Shown here: positions 56,514 to 64,000 of the stretch, piece by piece
How the letters are laid out: the number at the start of each line of letters is the position of its first letter
How positions within the stretch are numbered: the first letter of the stretch is position 1
Source of the DNA: Bremia lactucae
Taxonomy: Eukaryota > Oomycota > Peronosporomycetes > Peronosporales > Peronosporaceae
NCBI RefSeq assembly: GCF_004359215.1
Contig: NC_090619.1
Span: 2,424,430-2,488,429, forward strand
DNA: 64,000 nt
Reading direction: 5' to 3'
Program-made: the position numbers and the translations under genes
Notes under the pieces: model-generated
Told to the model about the DNA's origin: nothing
Seen by the model: the letters and a program-made list of their open reading frames with translations, nothing else
Databases searched by the model: none

Positions 56514-56530
56514 TGGTAGCACTTGTAGTC
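56514..56530 (+). other. Primer binding site of family B
   Basis: TGGTAGCACTTGTAGTC lies two bases after the LTR end. It starts TGG as expected for pairing with a tRNA CCA end. Which tRNA it matches would need a tRNA set from the host. Confidence 0.6.
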
Positions 56531-56571
56531 AAATTACGCTCAAGCCTTTACAAGACTTATTTCTCACTGAA

Positions 56572-57545
56572 ATGGAAGAGATTCCAGAACTTTCAGAGGC
56601 GCAACGCGCAGCTTACGACAAGCTCAAAACTATATTTGGGCTTGAACATGTGGAGTTCATTATCTCTCAGGGACCAGAGGTCCTGCATGCAAGGCTTGAA
56701 GCCTTCATGCGATACGAGACCTCCCTGATCGGCCAGGTACAAGATCATTTAGCGACATCTATGTCAACCCGGTACATATCTGTACCTGATTCAGAGCCGA
56801 AGAATCGCCCTATAGCTGTCAATGTAAAGACATTTGAGAGAAAAAGAGGGAGACCCCCCCCCTTTTGGATTAAGCAGATGGAGATGTCCATTAATTCCGC
56901 TTTGCTCTTAACAGAACGGCAAAAGATGGCTATGGCCATAGCCAAACTCGGAGGTAGAGCAATGGAGTGGGCACTATCGTGCAGTACGTCCATAAATGAC
57001 GCTTTCCCCTCATAGGATTCGCTGAAATAGCAAATGACTAGCATGTTTACACCGCCTGATCAGGCTTTTCGCATGCGCGCACGGCTCCTAGCGACTCGAA
57101 AAGGTAAACGAACAGTAGGGGACTATGTCCAGGAGTTCAAAACTCTCATTGCATCTGTGCATCAAGACCCGGTGCAATAAGCAATTGTCGTAACTATCTT
57201 CATGAGAAGTCTCAATGAGGGCGTTGTCCGGACGAAATTATTCCGATCTCGTCCTGCTACTTTCGAAGAGGCAGTTGCTATTGCGCTACGCGCTGAGTTT
57301 GACTATAAGTCTGCTCGTGTTAGCACGCCTGTTTACCGAACATGCTCTTCGAGCACATGGGTGCCGTCTAATAGACCGGAACTTAATGATCTAAGCCTCG
57401 TTTTGGAAGGAGCAGAGTTTTTTCAAGCTGTGGAAAAGCATAAAAACACCGTACATGATATATGCGCGGAAGCACGAAACATTTACGTCCGGTCTGCCCC
57501 CTCCGAAGTACGCGTTAAGCTCGAAAGAGCACCAATTCCGACCTA
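56572..57545 (+). pseudogene. Gag of family B
   Basis: The first frame, 56,572-57,015 (147 codons, MEEIPELSEAQRAAYDKLK, ending AMEWALSCSTSINDAFPS), is stopped by TAG. Homology to gag goes on at 57,034-57,190 in other frames and at 57,202-57,545 (FRSRPATFEEAVAIALRAEF, a typical gag C-region). The capsid-like helical part is therefore present but split. No zinc knuckle was seen. Confidence 0.65.
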
Positions 57546-58136
57546 GTCAAGAATTCTGGTACGGTGCGGGAAAACGTCGATACCCAATAGGTGTGGGGCG
57601 CCCTACTGGGGAAGACCTGGGCTCTGTTGAACCTCTAGGAGGTGAGAGTAAACAGGACCTAGCCCCAATTAGCTCGGTGCGCAATGGCACGGGGCGTGAG
57701 TACAAGCCTGGCTTGTTAGTCGCTCAAGCGACTTTGAAGGGCTTTGATGAGCCTTGGTCAATTTTAATTAACTCAGGAGCATCTTGCAACTCTGCTCGAC
57801 GTTTTTTCCTTTGAAGGAAGTCAACAATACGTTGAGGTGTTTAAAGCGCATAAAAGTGATACAGTCACTGTTCGCTTAGCGAATGGGACTCGTGTCACTG
57901 TTCCTAAAGTTCCATTGAACTTAGGTATAAAGTTTCTGGACTTTGACAGTATGGAAAGCTGTCTCGTCCTTTATTTGAATTCGAGATATGATTTCATTTT
58001 TGGTATGGCCTGGCTTGAACGTCATAAACCATGGATCGATTGGAGGTCTAAGACCTTAAGCGCCACGCGCAATGTTCCCAGCAAAGCTTTGGAGAGTCAT
58101 GAACCCACCTTTGCTAGACAACAAAAGCGCTATTGA
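57455..58136 (+). pseudogene. Retropepsin-type protease region of family B
   Basis: Two frames joined by a one-base shift near 57,810. The active-site block reads LINSGAS near 57,767, where the family has Asp-Ser/Thr-Gly; the catalytic Asp is replaced by Asn. The second conserved block is FIFGMAWLERHKPWIDW (about 57,990-58,040), matching the usual ILGMxWL. The same Asn is found in the left palindrome arm. The enzyme should be inactive. Confidence 0.7.
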
Positions 58137-58330
58137 CGCGGATGATTGACTGACTCTGTCAGTGTTTAGACATTGAAATGTCTGAGTTAATAAACTTCAA
58201 TTTTACAAACATTAATTCTAAGCCTGACTCAGAAGAAAGAAGTGGAACGGCACATACTCCGTCGAGTGACACCCGCTGTAGTAACGATTCACTGAGTGCT
58301 GACAGCATTGATGCCTAAGGCCGAGTCATC

Positions 58331-58570
58331 AAGGGTGTAATATCCCTGAAATATGTGGAGTGGCACGTCTAAGTCCACCGAGTGTGGTCGGCCGAGGTGG
58401 CACCATACTGAGTGTAAGTAGTGACACTATTGGCGGTTCGCCAGGACCTCAAGGGTGCAATATCCCTGAGCTACGTGGAGTGGCACGTCTAAGTCCACCG
58501 AGTGTGGTCGGCCGAGGTGACATCATACTGAGTGTCAATAGTGACACTATTGGCAGTTCGCCAGGGCATT
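58331..58570. repeat. 120-bp tandem repeat in protease-RT linker (right copy)
   Basis: Unit starts AAGGGTGTAATATCCCTGA at 58,331 and recurs at 58,451 with a few differences. It lies in an open 148-codon frame (58,360-58,806). Confidence 0.85.
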
Positions 58571-59114
58571 TTGAGTCAAACCCTTCTAATGCACGTGAAG
58601 CGACACATAAAAAAAGTTCGCTGGATAAGGAAGTTGAGTTACCTAACTCCTTGTCGGATGTCGAATTAGACATCATGTGTGTCATAGAACCAATACAGGT
58701 TGGAAAATTCGGGTACGTGAATGTCCCGGTCTCTAAGAGGCGTATTGTCTCTACTCCAAGACAGGGGGGACGCGAAGCGTTAATATCCTCACAAAGTGAT
58801 ATGTGAGCAATTACACACGCTTGTAAATGGTGTAACCGGTAACATCAAGGAAAAAGTTAGCCTTGCGGCAATCCCTTCGTTACATGCTCTTTTAGAGCTA
58901 GGATAAATGTTTATTGATAAGTGCGGCCGAGCCTTAAAGGCTAGCGGCTTATCTGAGATGGTGGTATTCGACCTACGATTGAGTTAAAACCATCATCACT
59001 TCTGGACGAAGCTGTCCAGAATGACACAAAGCTGCACTAAGTGCGCGGAGTGGGTCATCGATCCTTAAAGATCCTACGGAACTATTTTATTTCTTTATTA
59101 AGGAATTCCAAGAT

Positions 59115-60475
59115 GTGGTATGTACCAATCCACCATCTATTTTACCTCCGGATAGAGGTGTCGTCATGGAATTGACTTGGTTCCGGGAACCAAATACTGT
59201 GTCACACGACAGTGGCTTTTACCAAGGGAACAGTGTGACGTCATTGACGATTTCTTTCGAGCTAAGCACGAGGCGGGGATGGTACGAGAGAGCAAATCTC
59301 CCCATTCGACACCGACATTTTATGTCAAAAAGCCAAATGGTAAATGGCGCATTATACATGCTTATAATAAGCTTAATGCTACCACTATACCAGCACAACC
59401 ATTCCTAGAAAGGATGTTCTTTAGAACAATATGGTGGGATGTACAATGTACAGTGCACTTGACATAGTCGATGGTTACTATCAACTGCTCATGCAAGCTA
59501 GCGATATCCCGCTTCCAGCGGTTAGCACCACAAGTGGTATGCTATGGGAGTGGTTAGTCATGCAACAAGGGCTTTCCAACGCCCCGGCGACATTTAATCG
59601 TCTAGTGACGCAACTGTTTCCGCCCTCATTGAGGTTATGCACAGACTTATTTTGATGAAATTTTTGTCCATAGTCGTGCAGAGCAGGGTCGGTCTTACAT
59701 GGAAAACCATTTAGACCATTTGCGAGCAGTGCTCGAGTGTACGCGCACCAATAAATAGTATGCCAATGCATCTAAATGCATTTTTGGCACAGAAGTAATT
59801 CCTTTCTTAGGGTGCTTCATTGGGAAGCGAGGCCTTAGAGCGGGTCCCGCTAAGGTCAAATGCCATAGTAGATTGGCCGGTTCCGAACAACCAAAATGAG
59901 TTGCGTAAGTGGTTGGGTCTCGCCAATTATTTACACAAATATAGCGAAAATTACGCTGATATGGCTAAGCTATCTAGTCTCCTTAAAACAGGATACAAAT
60001 GGTGCTAGACTAGTACAGAGCATAATGCTTTCAAGAAGTTAAGGATATTCTTAACCATGTCCCAATTCTGGCACTGCCGAATCCAAATTAGCATTTCAGA
60101 GTCGTCTATGATGCATCAGATTTGTGCCATTGGCAGTGCTCTGTTACAAGCAGATGTTGATGGGTGTGAACGTGTCATGAGTTCGAGTCTAGACAACTTA
60201 AAGCTGCGGAAAAAGCTACTCAGTTCATGACAAAGAGTTACTTGCTATGAAGTATGCTCTCGTCAAGTTCAGAGTTCATCTGCTCGGCTCTAAGCCGATT
60301 GTGATGTATACAGATCACGCGTCAATACGCACTGCGACTCAGTCGCCCCATCTCTCACAGAGAATGGTCGGATGGCTATCCTTTTTCGCCGAATACAACT
60401 TCGAGGTGAAATATAAGCCTGGCAAGCAGAATGCTTAGACTGATGCGTTATCACGCAGGCCGGAAAATATGAGCT
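59115..60475 (+). pseudogene. Reverse transcriptase and RNase H of family B
   Basis: RT pieces include FYVKKPNGKWRIIHAYNKLN (near 59,320), YSALDIVDGYYQLLMQASD (near 59,450) and WLVMQQGLSNAPATFNRL (near 59,560). The catalytic box near 59,650 reads YFDE instead of the expected YxDD. The connection LRKWLGLANYLHKYS (near 59,920) leads to RNase H (FRVHLLGSKPIV, YTDHASIR; 60,247-60,438) and ALSRRP-type ends. At least three frameshifts or stops are present. Confidence 0.7.
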
Positions 60476-60719
60476 CGCTCAAAAACGATAATCGTGTCGC
60501 CTATTACTGACTTAATCCGTTCGGCTTACGCCAAGGGAATACAGTGTGTAGCTCGGCTACGAGCTCTAAAGAGCACTGAATTGGGCTTTAAATTGACGGC
60601 ACGTTTGCTTGCAAGATTACATCGATTTTCTACCGATAATGACCTGTTGCTTTATTGCACGGACGCTGCGGACCTCCGCGCGTCGTTGTTCCTCAAAATG
60701 AGGATCTGAAGTTAGAATC

Positions 60720-62200
60720 CTCTATGAGCACACGATACTGTCCTTGGTGGTAATCTCGGTTGAGAAAAGACATACGGCTCGGTAAGCCAGATTTAAGGGT
60801 GGCCCGAACTTTACAAATGGGTCAGCACATACGTTCGCATATGCGAAACTTGCCAACGGCTTAAACTCTCGGCACATGCTGCTGCGCCACTGGTAATTCT
60901 GCCCGTATTCATTTGATGTTAGGAGTCCATTAGTATGGATTTCGTTTTTGATTTAACGAAAGATTCGGGCGGTAACTCTGGCATAGTGGTCTTTGTTAAC
61001 CTGTTGTGCCAAATAGCTCTTTTAGCGGCTATGCCGGATACCATTGATGGTGAAGGTACAACATGGCTGTTCATCGATCGCGTGTTTCGACAACATGGTT
61101 TGCCAGTGGCAATTGTCTCTGATCGGGACCCGGTAAAGTTTTGGAAATCAATATCCGAGTGCTTGGCACCAAATTGGACACGTCCACTGCGGACCATCCG
61201 CAGACCGATGCTCAAAATGAACGTGTCATTCGCGTCATTGAAAACGTTTTACGCAGTGTATGTGCTCAGGCACCAAAGCGCTGGAGCTCAATGCTCCCAG
61301 TGGTAGAAATTGCGGTAAAAAACGCTGTACATGCCTCTACAGGCTATACTCCGTTTTATGTCAGCGGTCCCACCCACCCTCGCGTTCCTTTAAGGCTCAG
61401 GGCTTGGTGAGGGGAATAAGCCGATAGGCTTGCTGATATCAGCCCTGTTACCGTTCGGAAACAAGTAAGCGAGTTCCTCGCGACGCGTTTTAGTGTCTTA
61501 AGACATGTTAGGGACACGACGGCTGATGGCCAAGACAAACAAAAAGAACAAGTAGATGCCAAAGGCAGAAGCTGTGTCATTTCTTATGTGGTCGGAGACC
61601 GAGTTTTATTAAACGCTAATAATCTACCTACTTATTTGGTTTCCGCGGTCTTTCAGACCAAATTGCGCCCGCACTTTGTTGGACCATTTACGGTCATGGC
61701 CAAGAAGTGCCTAGCTGACACGCTAAAACTTCCTAGCAAGCTGCGTACACACTCAGTGTTTTACGTTGGCTTGCTTAAGCCATATCGGAAACCTTTCCAC
61801 GTGGAATTAAAGGCGCGTGCGCCGAGGCAGGCGGTCATGCCGCAGATTGTTGCATCCTCACCAGGATGTCCAGCTGGACCACTATACGAGGTTGCTGACG
61901 CTCCAGCATCGAAAGACGGCTCTGAACCGCCTCATAAAAGCTCTAAACCCGAGCAAGGCTCTCACGAAGAAGTTGGACCTCGTGCTTTAAAGCATAAAAT
62001 GCTTCCATCGAGATTTCGGCCCCCCGCCCGCCCGCGCTGCTTGATGCGCCAAGGGACCTTTAGTTTCACGTGGAGAAACTCTTAAAGCGACGTCGTCGTC
62101 AGGGCCAATACCAGAATCTGGTGAAGTGGCTAGGGTACCTTTCTTATAAAACTCTTGGAAGTTTGAGGTACCTCTTCGGCAAGATTGCCCGTACGCCGTT
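60720..62200 (+). pseudogene. Integrase with chromodomain of family B
   Basis: Zinc-binding region remnants lie at 60,740-60,900. The DDE core begins with MDFVFDLTKDSGGNSG (60,935). The second Asp is in IVSDRDP (near 61,120) and the Glu in NERVIRVIENVLRSV (near 61,230). The C-terminal GPF.V domain (KLRPHFVGPFTVMAKK, near 61,670; VFYVGLLKPY, near 61,760) is in a 165-codon frame. The chromodomain (VEKLLKRRRRQGQYQNLVKW) starts in the next frame. The catalytic triad is present, but shifts split it. Confidence 0.75.
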
Positions 62201-62339
62201 GACGTTTTTGGGCGCCAAGTTCAGGGTCAGTTCGCGTCAAACGACGCTTCCCACCGCTAAAGTGGGATTAGAAGGATCAATAGCCTCAGTGCGGCTTCGA
62301 TTCATGGTTGCACGGTCAACCGAAGCACTGACATATCAG

Positions 62340-63109
62340 CTAGACCTTTCTTCGTTTTGTGGCATAAACGCCGAACGTAACTGGCCTTTGGCCTTAATAT
62401 TGGCGAAACCGATGCGAAGCTTCCGTTTCAACCGACATCAGCCACACCCGCAGACTCTCTGGTAATTCAAAATTGCGGAGTCGGCGGGCCCAATGGATCC
62501 AGTTCGCAAATGAGACTTCGTTCTCACTTCTTGTTTCGTTTGGAAACAAAACGATCGGAAATTCCCTCATTGAGGCCATCAAAGCCCCCGGGCTTGATCA
62601 CGTGAACGCGTCAGATACTGGCCTCGCGTCATTTCCTTTGGCGTAAGCTATAGCTCATGAAGAGCGTCACGAGAAGCGATCTCCCCTGGCGTCTTCGCCG
62701 GGTCACCGGAGGTCCAGATGGCTAAACTATGACCCGCGATCTCTTTGAGACGCTCTTCCGCACTAAGCGGAGTGAATCTATATTCACTGTAAGCTTTCGC
62801 TTTCGCTATCTCGGCAGATCGACGACGAGCTTGTTCCGCGATGAGGATTGCCCGCTCTTGCTCTTCATCGAACGGATTCGTAATGCTACTGGACTCATGG
62901 TCCTGTGTCCTGCTTAATGCAGTTAAGACATTAGCGGCATCATGTTCTGAGAACGGAGTATGGGCCCGCCGACGTTCATCCGGAGAAGAAGACGTGTAAG
63001 AACGACGCTCTTGTTCCTCATCCTCTGATGAAGTGTGACTTTCAAAGTCCACTATTCCCTCATCGTCGAGGAAGGTGGTAAGAGTCTCTCACTCACGCTT
63101 GATTGTCAT
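62340..63109 (-). pseudogene. Antisense reading frame between chromodomain and 3' LTR, second copy
   Basis: On the minus strand an ATG at 63,109 (MTIKRE) is followed by one TGA and then an open frame to 62,648 (ERRSYTSSSPDERRRAH, ARRRSAEIAKAKAYSEY, ERLKEIAGHSLAIWTSGDP). Homologous coding-like sequence continues to about 62,394 (NEVSFANWIHWARRLRN). It is collinear with 13,180-13,976. Length of the original product would be roughly 250-300 residues. No domain recognised. Confidence 0.6.
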
Positions 63110-63496
63110 CTAGGATCTCCAAGATCTCTCTTCAGAAACATCTTAAAAGTCCACCAGCGTCATTTGTTTCTACTCTTCTTCTGGCACTAGCTGTCAACTT
63201 CGTTGCTAGAGTCAAATTTTATAGCTGCTTTGTAGAAATACCGACCTCTTAAGTCTCATGTGTTTTCGACACTTTGGCCCTAAGGAGCCGAACAAAACGA
63301 ATTTTATATCCTCGTCTTCCACAAATTGCACGCACGTATAGACGAATCCTTATTGCGTAAAATTAGTTTTTAAATGATTTTTTAGGGACAAAGGAAAGGA
63401 AAAACACAACCGAATGGTTAGCTGTCAAGGTTCCAATCTCAAATAGGGAATGAAGCGAATGTTGTCACTCGGTGTCAACAGTCTGATGGGGGAGGG

Positions 63497-63972
63497 TGTT
63501 ATGGGGCACACATGGGTTAGAGAATCGTTGTTGTGGTTCATTTACCTTATGGGTAGTATACCCTTTTTATTCTATTCTAAAAATGTTAATTACCTAAATC
63601 CCATTTATTATGGGTAACAATTGTGGTCGCCGCCAGATATATAAATCTGGCGGCCGAAACTTATATTTTATTTCGTTAGGGTAAGGTTTTAAATTGAATA
63701 AAATAAAGTGCAGTTCCCCTTTTGATCCTAAAGCGTTAAGTGCCTTCTTAAGGCTTGCGGATTGATCTGTAAGAGAAGCCTTTCTTTAAGGTATATACTC
63801 TTGGGCACTAGTTGCCACTTGGTTCTACGAACCCCTGACTCCCTTGAACTAGGACTCATTAAGCTTTAATAGCTTGAACGACTCCCTGAGATGTTTAATT
63901 CATTATTTATAGAACTAAGAGACTCTCCGAGTCTAAAAGTCTTCCTTTGACTTTAGGAGCGAGGTAGCTACA
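63497..63972 (+). repeat. Complete 3' LTR of family B
   Basis: Begins TGTTATGGGG after the purine tract TGATGGGGGAGGGTG and ends GGTAGCTACA, 476 bases, with TG...CA termini. It contains an inverted repeat GCCGCCAGAT/ATCTGGCGGC with a TATATAA-containing loop (about 63,631-63,656), a candidate core promoter. The 3' half matches 56,231-56,511. After it 28 bases of flank remain. Confidence 0.75.
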
Positions 63973-64000
63973 AACGTGGCAAGATAAAGGCATTGCACAT

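Larger units (their letters stand above)
49180..60700. repeat. Giant near-perfect palindrome with a MULE at its centre
   Basis: Positions x and about 109,879-x are reverse complements over nearly the whole span: 49,632 pairs with 60,247, 51,519 with 58,360, and 53,306 with 56,572. Arms are about 49,180-53,854 and 56,024-60,700 (~4.67 kb each), and the unpaired centre is ~2.17 kb. Arm differences are few: for example one residue change in each of several ~100-residue frames, and none in the 148-codon frame at 51,073-51,519. Differences are more frequent at the outer ends and in the inner ~200 bases. Confidence 0.93.
56231..63972 (+). mobile_element. Ty3/gypsy chromovirus, family B, nearly full length
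   Basis: Order on the plus strand: partial 5' LTR, primer binding site, gag, protease, RT, RNase H, integrase, chromodomain, antisense frame, purine tract (about 63,483-63,496) and complete 3' LTR (63,497-63,972). The chromodomain (FHVEKLLKRRRRQGQYQNL, VKWLGY; about 62,060-62,170) places it among chromoviruses. Gag, protease, RT and integrase carry stops and frameshifts. The part before ~60,700 belongs to the palindrome; the rest is unique to this copy. Confidence 0.82.

Noticed and set aside
49180..60700. Interpretation as a simple sequencing hairpin (unsplit adapter) artefact
   Set aside because: Not fully excluded, but the arms differ at scattered sites, the centre is a 2.2-kb non-palindromic MULE and the outer flanks differ, which a simple read-through artefact would not give.
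1..64000. CRISPR arrays, bacterial operons, ribosome binding sites, rRNA genes
   Set aside because: None seen; the gene structures and introns are eukaryotic.

Overview
The window looks like a piece of an oomycete nuclear genome, most likely from the Peronosporaceae (a Phytophthora or downy-mildew relative). The evidence is eukaryotic gene content, very short spliceosomal introns (58-79 nt wherever I could place them), closely packed genes on alternating strands that often share short divergent promoters, and large blocks of degraded Ty3/gypsy LTR retrotransposons and Mutator-like (MULE) DNA transposons. The species is an inference, since no rRNA or other marker gene is present.

There are two gene-bearing islands. 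The first (2.2-8.5 kb) holds a membrane-anchored purple acid phosphatase, a small zinc-binding protein of unknown role, and a four-exon 20S proteasome alpha-3 subunit. The second (19.6-38.3 kb) holds a BAG6/ubiquilin-like Ubl protein, ribosome assembly factor TSR1, a DBP6/DDX51-type helicase, a tRNA dimethylallyltransferase, an L7Ae/Rpp38-like protein, a second Ubl protein with membrane segments, an acidic unknown protein, a TBC1D23-like TBC+rhodanese protein, a nine-exon ankyrin+SAM protein and a five-exon VAMP7-type R-SNARE. TSR1, the helicase, the tRNA-modifying enzyme and the Rpp38-like protein form a run of RNA-biogenesis genes joined by an approximately 120-bp bidirectional promoter and very short intergenic gaps.

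The remainder is mobile DNA. From 8.8 to 18.8 kb lie scrambled Ty3 fragments (RT, integrase, gag-protease), LTR pieces and a MULE remnant. From 39.5 to 48.6 kb lies a minus-strand Ty3 element (called A here) bracketed by complex LTR repeats. From 49.2 kb to the end lies a second Ty3 family (B, a chromovirus). Its first ~4.5 kb is present twice, in opposite orientations, flanking a MULE, so that about 49.18-60.70 kb is one large near-identical palindrome with a ~2.2-kb centre. The right-hand copy runs on through integrase and chromodomain to a complete 3' LTR ending near 63,972.

The most unusual observations are the MULE-centred palindrome, an antisense reading frame between integrase and the 3' LTR in both Ty3 families (with a homologous second copy for family B), sets of stem-loops at one end of the LTRs that show base-pair covariation between copies, and a perfect 27-bp hairpin inside a retroelement remnant. 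Gene starts were chosen at ATG codons. Exon joins were worked out by hand from splice signals and the expected family alignment.
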